Part shown: positions 9,630 through 18,704 of the stretch, piece by piece | How the letters are laid out: every line of letters begins with the position of its first letter | Position numbering within the stretch: position 1 is the first letter of the stretch | Assembly: GCA_900319385.1 (NCBI GenBank) | Contig: ONOG01000023.1 | Coordinates: 1-64,000 of the forward strand | Length of the DNA stretch: 64,000 nt | Direction of reading: 5' to 3' | DNA from: an uncultured Prevotellaceae bacterium | GTDB lineage: Bacteria > Bacteroidota > Bacteroidia > Bacteroidales > Bacteroidaceae | Notes under the pieces: generated by a model | What the model was told of the DNA's origin: nothing | Seen by the model: only the letters and a program-made list of their open reading frames with translations | Database searches by the model: none | Made by a program: the position numbers and the translations under genes

Positions 9630-10919
9630 ATGGGCAAAAAGATATCCGACTTTCTGAGCATCAACGTCTTCAAGGGCGATACCGGCATCTGGATGATTTA
9701 CTTCCTGCTGTGCATCGTCTCTGTGGTCGTGATCTATAGTGCAGGTAGCAACCTGACCTTCAAGAGTGGCAACCACTGGGACCCCGTGACCAACCAAGTG
9801 GGCTTTCTCTTGCTGGGATTCGTTGTCATCCTGCTGATGAACAATATCCCGTGCAAGTACTTTAAGCTGATTCCGCTGCTCGGTTTGCCCCTCGCCGTAC
9901 TCCTGCTTGCATGGCTGCTCTTTCAGCAGAAAGCACTCAACGACGCCAGCCGCTGGATCGACCTCTTCGGCATCAAGTTCCAGCCTTCGGAACTGGCGAA
10001 GTCGATGCTCATCCTGTCCGTCGCCAGCATTTTGGCAAAGGTCAACCAACGAAAACTCACACCCGACACTGGGGCTAACCGCGAAACCAACAAGCGCAGT
10101 ATGTGGAAGGCCTTCAAGACTGCCGGATTCTACATTCTGCTGATTTGCGGACTCATTCTGCCCGAGAACTTCTCGACAGCGGCCATGCTCTTCCTCGTCA
10201 TGCTCGTCATGCTCTTTATCGGAAACGTGCCCTGGCGCTACCTTGTCAAGACGATTCTCGTGCTGATGGCCCTCGGTGCCATCGCCGTCACAGTCATCAT
10301 AGCTACGCCCGAAGAGACCCTGCAGGACAACGGACGTGTGCTGACCTGGAAACACCGCATCGAGCGTAAGATTCTGCACATCCAGAGAAGCGACGAAGAA
10401 GAGGCACCCGACATGCAGGAGAGCTGGCAGGAGAACACGTCGCACATTGCCATTGCCAACAGCAATGTCGTAGGCCTGGGTCCTGGCAACTCCATCGAGC
10501 GCGACTTCCTTCCCCATGCTGAGAGCGACTTCATCTACAGCATCATCATCGAGGAATATGGTGTGTTTGGAGGGCTGCTCGTGCTGGCGCTCTACGTCAC
10601 GCTGCTCGTACGAGCCTGGCGCATTGCACGTAAGTGTGACAAATATTTCCCTGCCTACCTCGTCGTGGGCCTCAGCCTCATGCTCGTCGTACAGGCGTTG
10701 GTCAACATGTCGGTGGCTGTCGGTCTGGCACCCGTAACAGGGCAGACACTTCCCCTCATCAGTCATGGCGGCACGTCGATACTCATCACCAGTTTCAACA
10801 TCGGAATGATACTGAGCGTAAGCCGCTATGCCGAGAAAGTGGAGGCACGACGACTGGAAGAAGAGGAAGCGAGCGAAACGACCGATGCAGAGTTTGGCAG
10901 TGCCGAAGGCATGGATTAA
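9630..10919 (+). CDS. ftsW: FtsW, SEDS-family septal peptidoglycan polymerase
   Basis: A 429-aa integral membrane protein of the SEDS family with about ten hydrophobic segments. It polymerises lipid II at the septum together with the class B PBP encoded upstream. Characteristic stretches include QPSELAKSMLIL (the SEDS cytoplasmic motif) and the C-terminal LPLISHGGTSIL. A charged insert at about residues 250-275 (ERKILHIQRSDEEEAPDMQ) lies in the large extracytoplasmic loop. It sits between murD and murG as expected. Confidence 0.95.
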   Translation: MGKKISDFLSINVFKGDTGIWMIYFLLCIVSVVVIYSAGSNLTFKSGNHWDPVTNQVGFLLLGFVVILLMNNIPCKYFKLIPLLGLPLAVLLLAWLLFQQKALNDASRWIDLFGIKFQPSELAKSMLILSVASILAKVNQRKLTPDTGANRETNKRSMWKAFKTAGFYILLICGLILPENFSTAAMLFLVMLVMLFIGNVPWRYLVKTILVLMALGAIAVTVIIATPEETLQDNGRVLTWKHRIERKILHIQRSDEEEAPDMQESWQENTSHIAIANSNVVGLGPGNSIERDFLPHAESDFIYSIIIEEYGVFGGLLVLALYVTLLVRAWRIARKCDKYFPAYLVVGLSLMLVVQALVNMSVAVGLAPVTGQTLPLISHGGTSILITSFNIGMILSVSRYAEKVEARRLEEEEASETTDAEFGSAEGMD

Positions 10920-10940
10920 GGAAAAAAGCCAGCGAAAAAC

Positions 10941-10971
10941 TTGCTGAAAGTCAATATTTTTCGTACATTTG
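10941..10971 (+). promoter_or_regulatory. Internal dcw promoter ahead of murG
   Basis: TTG at 10941-10943 and TACATTTG at 10964-10971, spaced by 20 nt, match the Bacteroidetes -33/-7 pair. The start point would be near 10978, about 26 nt before the murG ATG at 11004. This also argues against the upstream in-frame start, because that would place the promoter inside the gene. Confidence 0.7.
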
Positions 10972-11003
10972 CACTTGAAGTAACAACAGAGCATAACGCA
11001 GAT

Positions 11004-12122
11004 ATGGAAACCAAGAAGCCTATCAGAGTGATTGTCAGTGGCGGAGGAACAGGCGGACACATCTTCCCAGCCATCTCGATTGCCAATGCCATACGCGCCA
11101 AGCAGCCCGACGCCGAGATTCTTTTCGTCGGAGCACTGGGCCGCATGGAGATGCAACGTGTGCCCGCAGCAGGCTACAAAATCATCGGTCTGCCCGTCGC
11201 AGGATTCGACCGTAAGAACTTGCTCAAGAACATTCCCGTGCTCATCAAGCTGGCACGCAGCTTGTGGAAGGCGCGCAGCATTGTCAAGGACTTCCGCCCC
11301 GACGTTGCCGTCGGAGTGGGTGGCTATGCCAGCGGACCGACCCTGAAGATGGCTGCGTCGCAAGGTGTTCCCTGCCTGCTGCAAGAGCAGAACTCCTACG
11401 CCGGCGTGACGAACAAGAAGCTGGCCAAGAGTGCAGCGAAAATCTGTGTCGCCTACGACGGCATGGAACGTTTCTTCCCCGCCGAAAAAATCATCAAGAC
11501 TGGCAATCCCGTGCGTCAGAACCTGCTCGATTCGGCCATCACGAAGGAGGAAGCCATCCGTAGTTTCGGCCTCGACCCGCAGCGCAAGACCGTTCTGATC
11601 ATTGGCGGCAGCCTCGGCGCCCGCACCGTGAACGAAAGCGTTCTCCGTCATCTCGACGACATCCGTCAGGACAGCCGCGTTCAGTTTATCTGGCAGACCG
11701 GCAAATACTACAGCGACGAAATCCGCGAGGCGCTCAGCAAGGTCGAGCCCCTGACCAACTTGCACGTCACCGACTTCATCGCTTCGATGGATGCTGCCTA
11801 TGCAGCCGCCGACCTCGTCATCTCACGCGCCGGTGCCAGCAGCATCAGCGAACTCTGTCTGCTGAAGAAACCCTGCATCCTCGTGCCCTCGCCCAACGTC
11901 GCCGAGGACCACCAGACGAAGAATGCACAGGCGCTCTCCACCCGTGGTGCTGCACTGATGGTGCGCGACGCCGATGCCCGCGAAACCCTCATCCCGCTGG
12001 CAGTACAGACAGTGACCAACCCCGCACAACTCATTTCGCTGGGCGAGCACGCTGGCAAACTGGCCTACCACCACTCGGCTGAGGTCATTGCCGACGAAGT
12101 GCTCAAACTGGCTCAACGCTGA
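11004..12122 (+). CDS. murG: MurG, lipid II-forming UDP-GlcNAc transferase
   Basis: Peripheral membrane GT28-family enzyme that adds GlcNAc to lipid I. The 372-aa protein starts with the glycine-rich IVSGGGTGGHIFPAI loop. It has VGVGGYASGP and LLQEQNSYAG in the acceptor domain and IIGGSLGARTVNESV, SRAGASSISELCLL and PSPNVAEDHQTKNA in the UDP-GlcNAc domain. I chose the ATG at 11004 (METKKPIRVIVSG) because the longer frame from 10941 would translate the promoter and has no homologous counterpart. Confidence 0.96.
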   Translation: METKKPIRVIVSGGGTGGHIFPAISIANAIRAKQPDAEILFVGALGRMEMQRVPAAGYKIIGLPVAGFDRKNLLKNIPVLIKLARSLWKARSIVKDFRPDVAVGVGGYASGPTLKMAASQGVPCLLQEQNSYAGVTNKKLAKSAAKICVAYDGMERFFPAEKIIKTGNPVRQNLLDSAITKEEAIRSFGLDPQRKTVLIIGGSLGARTVNESVLRHLDDIRQDSRVQFIWQTGKYYSDEIREALSKVEPLTNLHVTDFIASMDAAYAAADLVISRAGASSISELCLLKKPCILVPSPNVAEDHQTKNAQALSTRGAALMVRDADARETLIPLAVQTVTNPAQLISLGEHAGKLAYHHSAEVIADEVLKLAQR

Positions 12123-12144
12123 ATCTTGACAAACATACTAAAAA

Positions 12145-13536
12145 ATGCTACAACGAAACAACATACAGGCTGTCTATTTCGTCGGTGCCGGAGGCATCGG
12201 CATGAGTGCCCTCGTGCGCTACTATCTGGCACAGGGCAAGCACGTAGGCGGCTACGACAAGACACCCTCACCGCTCACCGAGCGACTCATTGCCGAGGGT
12301 GCTCAGATACACTTCGACGAAAGCGTGGAGCTGATTCCGGCTTGCTTCCGCGACCCAGCCACCACACTCGTGGTCTATACCCCCGCCATTCCCGCCGGAC
12401 ATGCCGAGCTGCAATATTTCCGTCAAGGCGGATTCGAGGTGATGAAGCGGGCCCAGGTGCTCGGACTGCTCACCGACCAGCTGCAGGGACTCTGCGTGGC
12501 TGGCACACATGGCAAGACCACGACCTCGACCATGGCAGCCCACCTGCTCCACCAGTCGCACGTCGATTGCAATGCCTTCCTCGGTGGCATTTCCAAAAAC
12601 TATGGCACAAACTATCTCTACTCGGCAGCGAGTCCGTTTGTGGTCATCGAAGCCGATGAGTTCGACCGCTCGTTCCATTGGCTCCACCCCTGGGCCACCG
12701 TCATCACCGCCACCGACGCCGACCACCTCGACATCTACGGCACGAAGGAGGCCTATCTCGAGTCGTTCGAGCACTACACCACCCTCATCCGTCCTGGCGG
12801 CAGCCTCATTCTGCACACCGGACTCGAGATGCAGCCGAAGGTGCAGGAGGGTGTGACCATCTATAGCTATAGCCGCACCGAGGGCGACTTCCACGCCGAG
12901 AACATCCGCATCGGGGGTGGAGAGATCGTGTTCGACTTCATCAGCCCGCGCGGTGTCATCCGCGACGTACAGCTCGGCGTACCCGTGAGCATCAACATCG
13001 ACAATGGCATTGCCGCCATGGCACTGGCCCAGCTGGCCGGAGCCACCGACGAAGAACTGCGTCAGGGTATGCGCAGCTTCCAAGGTGTCGATCGTCGCTT
13101 CGACTTCAAGGTGAAGACCGACAAGGTCGTCTTCCTCAGCGACTACGGCCACCACCCGAAGGAAATTGAGCAGAGTGTGCGTTCCATCCGCGAACTTTAC
13201 CAAGACAAACACATTGCTGCCATCTTCCAGCCACACCTCTACACCCGCACCCGCGACTTCTACCACGAGTTTGCCGACGCCCTGTCGCTGCTCGACGAAG
13301 TCTATCTGTGCGACATCTACCCTGCCCGTGAGCAGCCTATCCCTGGCGTCACGAGCCAGCTCATCTACGACAACCTGCGCCCAGGCATCGTGAAGCACAT
13401 GGTGCATAAGGAGGATTTGCCCGACATTGCGCGTCAGGGCCAGTTCGATGTACTCATCTCGCTCGGTGCCGGCGACATCGAGGACTACGTGCCTCAACTC
13501 ACCGACATCATTGCCGAACGAGCTCAGGCACACTAA
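12145..13536 (+). CDS. murC: UDP-N-acetylmuramate:L-alanine ligase MurC
   Basis: First Mur ligase of the stem-peptide pathway, adding L-alanine to UDP-MurNAc. The 463-aa sequence contains the N-terminal FVGAGGIGMSALV nucleotide loop, the ATP P-loop GTHGKTTTST (about 118-127), EADEFDRSF and the C-terminal FQPHLYTRT motif typical of MurC. It lies 22 nt after murG and 18 nt before ftsQ. No anomalies are seen. Confidence 0.96.
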   Translation: MLQRNNIQAVYFVGAGGIGMSALVRYYLAQGKHVGGYDKTPSPLTERLIAEGAQIHFDESVELIPACFRDPATTLVVYTPAIPAGHAELQYFRQGGFEVMKRAQVLGLLTDQLQGLCVAGTHGKTTTSTMAAHLLHQSHVDCNAFLGGISKNYGTNYLYSAASPFVVIEADEFDRSFHWLHPWATVITATDADHLDIYGTKEAYLESFEHYTTLIRPGGSLILHTGLEMQPKVQEGVTIYSYSRTEGDFHAENIRIGGGEIVFDFISPRGVIRDVQLGVPVSINIDNGIAAMALAQLAGATDEELRQGMRSFQGVDRRFDFKVKTDKVVFLSDYGHHPKEIEQSVRSIRELYQDKHIAAIFQPHLYTRTRDFYHEFADALSLLDEVYLCDIYPAREQPIPGVTSQLIYDNLRPGIVKHMVHKEDLPDIARQGQFDVLISLGAGDIEDYVPQLTDIIAERAQAH

Positions 13537-13554
13537 ACAATAAACATTCATCCT

Positions 13555-14331
13555 GTGAAAACAAAAAGCGTCATCAAAGGTTTTATTTTTCTCCTGCTGC
13601 TCATCGGAGTCGTGGGCTACATCGCCTATGTCGTGCTCAACATGACTGGGGGCGACCCGAAGGAGAAGTGCACGCAGGTGGCGCTCGTGGTCGAGGAAAA
13701 CCCAAAGGCATCGTTCATCACACGCGAAAGCGTCGAAGAAATGCTGCAAGAGGCGCATCTCTACCCCAAGGGGAAACTGATGAAGGACATCGACCCCAGC
13801 CACATCGAGGAGACGCTGAAGAAGAACAGTTTCATCGCGCAGGTTGAGTGCTACAAGACCAACAACGGCATGGCCGTGGGCGAAGGCAAGGTGTGCGTCC
13901 GTGTCACACAGCGCACGCCAGTGGTCTATGTCCTGCCCGACGGACAGCAAGGCTACTATGTCGATACCGAGGGCTACGTCATCCCCAACACCAGCTACGC
14001 GAAGAACATCATCATCGCCACCGGCAAAATCAACCAGGAGTTTGCCACCAAGGAGCTCGCAGCCATCGGTCGCCACCTGCTCGACAATCCGTTCTGGGAC
14101 GAAATGATTGAGCAGATCTATGTCGAACAGGACAAGAACGAAAAGAGCGTCGTCACCCTCGTGCCCCGACTGGGCGACCACACCGTCTTCCTCGGCACGA
14201 CCGACAAACTCGAGGCCAAGCTGCGCCGCCTCCAGATCTTCTACGAACAAGGATTCCCGCAAGTGGGCTGGAACAAATACAGCCGCCTCGACCTCGAATT
14301 CGACAACCAAGTCGTCTGCACCAAGAAGTAA
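13555..14331 (+). CDS. ftsQ: FtsQ-type division protein
   Basis: A 258-aa bitopic inner-membrane protein: one N-terminal transmembrane helix (about residues 9-28) followed by a periplasmic region with a POTRA-like segment (FITRESVEEMLQEAHLYPKGK, then VCVRVTQRTPVVYVLP). FtsQ links the divisome scaffold to FtsL/FtsB. The start codon is GTG at 13555. The call rests on topology, position between murC and ftsA, and the R-x-P-V-V-Y pattern typical of FtsQ/DivIB. Sequence conservation in this family is low. Confidence 0.88.
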   Translation: MKTKSVIKGFIFLLLLIGVVGYIAYVVLNMTGGDPKEKCTQVALVVEENPKASFITRESVEEMLQEAHLYPKGKLMKDIDPSHIEETLKKNSFIAQVECYKTNNGMAVGEGKVCVRVTQRTPVVYVLPDGQQGYYVDTEGYVIPNTSYAKNIIIATGKINQEFATKELAAIGRHLLDNPFWDEMIEQIYVEQDKNEKSVVTLVPRLGDHTVFLGTTDKLEAKLRRLQIFYEQGFPQVGWNKYSRLDLEFDNQVVCTKK

Positions 14332-14370
14332 CTACTCCCCTCATCCCGAAATCACAAAAAACAATATACT

Positions 14371-15993
14371 ATGGCAGAGAACAAAGAAAACATTATCGTT
14401 GCACTGGAGCTGGGCACCTCCCGCATCTCCGGTATTGCCGGCAAGAAAGTCAACGGCAATATGCAAATCCTTGCCTACGCCGAAGAGCAGACCACCAACT
14501 GCATCAAGCGAGGCATCGTTTACAACATCGACCAGACCACACAGTGTATCAAGAATGTCATCGAGAAGCTCCAGCAAACCCTCGGCAAGACCATCTCGCA
14601 AGTCTATGTCGGGCTCGGCGGACAGAGCGTGCGCTCCATCCGCAGCAAGGTAGCCACCGACCTGCTCACACAGGCCTACATCACCACCTCGCACATCGAC
14701 GAGCTGCGCCGCAAGAGCTACGACATCCCCTACCCCAACTGTGAACGGCTCGCCACCATCGTCCAGGGGTACACCGTCGATGGCATCGCCACCGAGGAAC
14801 CCGTCGGCGTGATGGGCACCAAGATCGAAGGCGAGTACCTCAACATCATCGCCCGCCACCAGCTGCGCAGCAACATCGAGACCTGCTTCAACAACACCAA
14901 CGTCAGCATCGCCGACACCCGACTCTCTGCCTACGAGCTCGCCGAAAACGTGCTCACCGACCAGGACAAGCGCGCCGGCAGCGTGCTCATCGACCTCGGA
15001 GCCGGCACCACAACTGTCGTCATCTACACCAACAACATCCTGCGCCACCTCGTCACACTCCCCATCGGCATGGCGAACATCACGCAGGACCTCACCGCTC
15101 TCAACGTCGAGCCCGCCGAAGCCGAGCAGATCAAACTCAAGTACGGCAACGCACACCCCGACGACAACGACGAGAGCGCCGAACTCATGGCACAGACCTA
15201 CACCACATCGTTCGGACAGACACACAAGGTGGCCGAGATCCAGCAAGTCATCGAGGCACGACTCACCGAAATCATCAAGAACGTCGAGAACCAGATACAA
15301 AAGTCCGACTACGGATACAAAGAATTCATCGGCGGCATCGTGCTCACCGGCGGCGGCTCGAACATGAAGAACATCGAGAAGGTCTTCGCCGACAGCAAAC
15401 TCAAGATCGAGAAAGTGCGCATCGCACGCACCCTCAACCAGCCCGTCATCAAGAACAGCACCGTCACCAACCTGTCCATCGACAGCGGCATGGCGGCCTC
15501 CATCATCTCCCTCCTCATGAGCGGTGAGGAAAACTGCGTAGGCGAACGCTTCAACGGAAAAGACATGTTCCGCGCAGCCGAAGCCGACGAAAAGATCGGT
15601 GAAAAGCAGCAGCGCGAGCAGGAAGAAGCCAAGGCCGAAGCCGAAGCTGTCGAACGACTCGAAACCTACAAAAACGCGATCCGCGACAAGATCACCGAAC
15701 TCGAGCACACCCTCAAGGACGTGAAGGAAAACGGAAAAGACGGCAAACTGCGCAAGCGAGCCTCAGAAAAGGCCGACGACGCCGAAAGCATACAAGACGA
15801 CGATTACAAGAAGACCATCGAACTGCTTGAGCAGAAAGACAAATACAAGCAGACCGTCAAGGAGGCGAAAGAGCTCGGCGAGCGACTCGCAAAAAGTGCC
15901 GACAACCTCAAAGAAGCTGTCGAGAAAGCCAAGAAGGACAACAGCCCGTGGAGGAAATTCCTGAACACCCTCGGCGACCTGGCAGACGATTAA
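14371..15993 (+). CDS. ftsA: FtsA, actin-like membrane tether for FtsZ
   Basis: Actin/Hsp70-fold ATPase that anchors FtsZ polymers to the membrane and recruits late division proteins. Visible motifs: ALELGTSRISGIAG (phosphate 1), the 1C domain around residues 85-160, IDLGAGTTTVVIY (phosphate 2, about 208-220) and GGIVLTGGGSNMKNIE (adenosine loop). At 540 aa it is well above the ~420 aa of proteobacterial FtsA. Roughly the last 110 residues are a charged, probably coiled-coil linker ending in an amphipathic segment (SPWRKFLNTLGDLADD), presumably the membrane-targeting helix, as in other Bacteroidetes. Confidence 0.95.
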   Translation: MAENKENIIVALELGTSRISGIAGKKVNGNMQILAYAEEQTTNCIKRGIVYNIDQTTQCIKNVIEKLQQTLGKTISQVYVGLGGQSVRSIRSKVATDLLTQAYITTSHIDELRRKSYDIPYPNCERLATIVQGYTVDGIATEEPVGVMGTKIEGEYLNIIARHQLRSNIETCFNNTNVSIADTRLSAYELAENVLTDQDKRAGSVLIDLGAGTTTVVIYTNNILRHLVTLPIGMANITQDLTALNVEPAEAEQIKLKYGNAHPDDNDESAELMAQTYTTSFGQTHKVAEIQQVIEARLTEIIKNVENQIQKSDYGYKEFIGGIVLTGGGSNMKNIEKVFADSKLKIEKVRIARTLNQPVIKNSTVTNLSIDSGMAASIISLLMSGEENCVGERFNGKDMFRAAEADEKIGEKQQREQEEAKAEAEAVERLETYKNAIRDKITELEHTLKDVKENGKDGKLRKRASEKADDAESIQDDDYKKTIELLEQKDKYKQTVKEAKELGERLAKSADNLKEAVEKAKKDNSPWRKFLNTLGDLADD

Positions 15994-16001
15994 CGTGAAG
16001 G

Positions 16002-16052
16002 GTGAAGCGTGAAGTGTTAAGTGAAGACTGATGACATCGCTTCACGCTTCAC
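16002..16052. repeat. Large hairpin between ftsA and ftsZ
   Basis: GTGAAGCGTGAAG (16002-16014) is perfectly complementary to CTTCACGCTTCAC (16040-16052), a 13-bp stem with a 25-nt loop. No T-run follows, so it is probably not a simple terminator. An AT-rich tract precedes the ftsZ ATG. It could adjust the ratio of ftsA to ftsZ mRNA. Confidence 0.7.
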
Positions 16053-16124
16053 GACCAGCGAAGCAGTCGGTTCACGTTCAACAAAATAATTTTCAATTAT
16101 CAATTCTCAATTTCCAATTAGACT

Positions 16125-17456
16125 ATGGCAGACATCAACGATACATTCGCACCCTTCAACTTCCCCGAAGGCGAAAAGAGCATCATCAAGGTCATCGGAG
16201 TAGGTGGCGGAGGAGGAAACGCCGTCAACCACATGTATAACGAAGGCATACACGACGTCAGCTTCGTCGTATGCAACACCGACAAGAAGGCACTCAACGA
16301 CTCACCCGTGCCCGTCAAGCTGCAGCTCGGCGAAGGACTCGGAGCCGGCAACAAGCCCGAAAAGGCACGCAAAGCCTGCGAAGACAGCATCGACGAAATA
16401 CACCGCATGCTCGACGACGGCACCAAGATGGTGTTCATCACCGCCGGAATGGGCGGAGGCACCGGCACAGGCGCATCGCCCATCATCGCCAAAGTGGCCA
16501 AGGACATGGGCATCCTCACCGTCGGCATCGTCACCATCCCCTTCCGCTGGGAAGGCAAGAAGAAAATCGACCAAGCCCTCGACGGCGTCGAACAAATCAA
16601 GGAAAACGTCGATGCACTCCTCGTCGTCAACAACGAGCGCCTGCGCAAAATCTACCCCGACTACTCCGTCGATAACGCCTTTGCCAAGGCCGACGACACC
16701 CTCTGCAACGCCGCCAAGTCCATCAGCGAAATCATCACCATGCACGGAAAGATCAACCTCGACTTCCAAGACGTCACCACCGTGCTCAAGGACGGAGGCG
16801 TAGCCATCATGAGCACCGGCTACGGAACTGGCGAAAACCGCGTCACCAAAGCCATCGACGACGCCCTCCACTCGCCCCTGCTCAACGACAACGACATCTA
16901 CCACGCACACAAAGTGCTCCTCCACATCATCCACTCCGGCGACGACGTCGAAGGCGGATGCCCCCTGATGATGGACGAAATCAACGAAATCAACGACTTC
17001 ATGGAGCAGATCCAGTGCGACGACGTCGAGACCAAGTGGGGCTACTCCAAAGACCCCTCGCTCAAGGACCGCCTCAAGATCACCATCCTCGCCACCGGAT
17101 TCGGCCTCCGCGACATCAACTCCATCGAGCTCGACGAAGCACGCTCCAAGCGCGACGCCAAGACACAGCAGGAAGAAGCCGAAGAAGACGCACGCCGGCA
17201 GGAACGCGAAGAGCGCCGACAGACCTACTACGGTTCCGACAGCAAGACCGGACGCCAGTTCCGAGCCATCCACTCCTACATCTTCCGCGACGAAGACCTC
17301 GACAACGACAACCTCATCTCCATGATCGAGACCTCGCCCACCTATCGCCGTACCAAGGAGAAGCTCCGCACCTTCACCCAGGCAGCTGCACCCGTTCAGC
17401 CTGAACCCGTCGCACCACAGCCTGGCCAGACCATCAGCTTCGCCACAGGCGGATAG
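16125..17456 (+). CDS. ftsZ: FtsZ, tubulin-like division ring GTPase
   Basis: Forms the cytokinetic Z-ring. The 443-aa protein has the GTPase signature GMGGGTGTGASP (tubulin G-box), the N-terminal IKVIGVGGGGGNAVNHM loop, the T7 region NLDFQDV with the catalytic Asp, and the usual C-terminal domain to about residue 335. After an Arg/Glu-rich linker the protein ends ISMIETSPTYRRTK...TISFATGG. The canonical C-terminal peptide found in proteobacteria (acidic, then IPxFL) is not recognisable, so FtsA docking must use another tail sequence. It is the last gene of the dcw operon. Confidence 0.97.
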   Translation: MADINDTFAPFNFPEGEKSIIKVIGVGGGGGNAVNHMYNEGIHDVSFVVCNTDKKALNDSPVPVKLQLGEGLGAGNKPEKARKACEDSIDEIHRMLDDGTKMVFITAGMGGGTGTGASPIIAKVAKDMGILTVGIVTIPFRWEGKKKIDQALDGVEQIKENVDALLVVNNERLRKIYPDYSVDNAFAKADDTLCNAAKSISEIITMHGKINLDFQDVTTVLKDGGVAIMSTGYGTGENRVTKAIDDALHSPLLNDNDIYHAHKVLLHIIHSGDDVEGGCPLMMDEINEINDFMEQIQCDDVETKWGYSKDPSLKDRLKITILATGFGLRDINSIELDEARSKRDAKTQQEEAEEDARRQEREERRQTYYGSDSKTGRQFRAIHSYIFRDEDLDNDNLISMIETSPTYRRTKEKLRTFTQAAAPVQPEPVAPQPGQTISFATGG

Positions 17457-17497
17457 TGCATCAGCTGCGCCTACAGATTCCGATTCGAGGAACGAAC

Positions 17498-17540
17498 AAC
17501 GCGGACTACACGGACCAACGCTCCATGTAGTCCGCGTTTT
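17498..17540 (+). terminator. Rho-independent terminator of the dcw operon
   Basis: AACGCGGACTACA (17498-17510) pairs perfectly with TGTAGTCCGCGTT (17526-17538), and the right arm runs into TTTT. It lies 42 nt after the ftsZ stop. Confidence 0.85.
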
Positions 17541-17550
17541 CCATACCTGC

Positions 17551-17584
17551 AAAAAATTAAAAATTAAAAATTAAAAATTAAAAG
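17551..17584. repeat. TTAAAAA tandem repeat
   Basis: About four copies of a 7-bp AT unit directly behind the ftsZ terminator. Similar AAAATTAA runs occur at 38889-38930 and 62905-62945, again just outside gene ends. Confidence 0.7.
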
Positions 17585-17910
17585 GCCTACCGGTTGAATA
17601 TTCATAGTTCTAAGTTCAAAATTGGGAAAAACCGCAATGAGCACCGAAGCCGAAACGTTAAAAAAACAAGAACTTTAACATCTCCAACCCCCGATTTTGT
17701 GGGAGAAATTTTGGGGAAATAGGATTTTTGGGTCAACGAAAAGAACGAAACAAGACAACGAAAAACACGAAAAAAAACGAAAAACACGAAAAAGTTTGGG
17801 TGAAAAGTCTGGAAAATTGAAATGCCGATTGTCGTAGGGGCGGGTTCCCATGCCCGCCCGATCAGGCGAAGCCTGAAAACCGAAAGAAATTGGGATAAAT
17901 TCTTTGGAGA
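17585..17910. other. Noncoding region behind ftsZ
   Basis: No gene is supported. Short tandem iterations of GAAAAACAC occur at about 17757-17795. The two overlapping - strand frames here have the composition of noncoding AT-rich DNA. Confidence 0.5.
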
Positions 17911-18008
17911 GACAACATTGGACAACGAAGGACAACTTGGGACAACTTTATTATTTCATTGATTAAGAAGATGTTGTCCCGAGTTGTCCTTTGTTGTCCC
18001 GTGTTGTC
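17911..18008. repeat. Inverted repeat whose arms are 10-bp GACAAC tandem repeats
   Basis: The left arm 17911-17946 is 3.6 copies of the unit GACAACnnnG. The right arm 17973-18008 is its reverse complement with about five mismatches. The loop is 26 nt. The element combines period-10 tandem repetition and dyad symmetry, so it can form a 36-bp stem. Confidence 0.85.
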
Positions 18009-18045
18009 TTCTAAAAAAATCCCGAAAGTTGAGTTTTCTGACTAA

Positions 18046-18470
18046 AATTCCTTGTTTTCCGCTTTGCGAAAAGCATTTTCACGTAACGTATTCCCATTTA
18101 TTTCATTTTTGTCCGCCGTCGGAGCGTCGCTTGTCCGCCGTCTGACGGTCGGCAAAGCGCCGTTTACCCTGTCGGTTGTCCGCCGTCTGAGCGTCGTCAG
18201 TCCGCGGTCTGACGGTCGGCAAAGCGCCGACTGCCGATAGGTTTGTCCGCCGACTGCCGACGCTACGTCCGCCGTCTGCCGACGCTGCATGCGCCGATTG
18301 CCGGCAGAAGTGTCGGTGGCTGAGTGAAAAGTGGTCGGAAGTGAACGTGTCGAGAAAGCGAAATTTTCAGCCGGACAATCGGTTGCCGACTTCTACGCGA
18401 TTCTCAGCGGCTGACGTTTTAAGAAGTTAGTTAACAAAATCGCAACTAACTCTGCGAACAGACCGTCAAG
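18046..18470. repeat. GC-rich GTCCGCCG dispersed repeat, right copy
   Basis: Second copy of the block at 1-440 in direct orientation, about 85-90 percent identical by eye over the GC-rich first 270 bp and weaker afterwards. Together the two copies bracket the whole dcw cluster. Confidence 0.85.
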
Positions 18471-18598
18471 TGTTAAAAAGTCCAGTGGGCAACATTTAAG
18501 CCTGCATACAAGAAGGCAAAAAAGCATCTGACGAGCCATTTTTCAAACCATTATTCGAACACCAATGAATAAAATATATGGAAAAAAACTGAATTTAT

Positions 18599-18629
18599 TT
18601 TGTCTATAACAAATAAATCCGTAATTTTG
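18599..18629 (+). promoter_or_regulatory. Promoter of the surface-protein operon
   Basis: TTTG at 18599-18602 and TAATTTTG at 18622-18629, separated by 19 nt, are a near-ideal Bacteroidetes -33/-7 pair. Transcription would start near 18636, giving a leader of about 510 nt before the ATG at 19144. Confidence 0.7.
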
Positions 18630-18704
18630 CAGCGCCATCGGGCGGAGTACAAGCTTCAATCCGAGGCTCAGAAAGCGTATTTGCTTTATCCTTAATGCTA
18701 AAAT

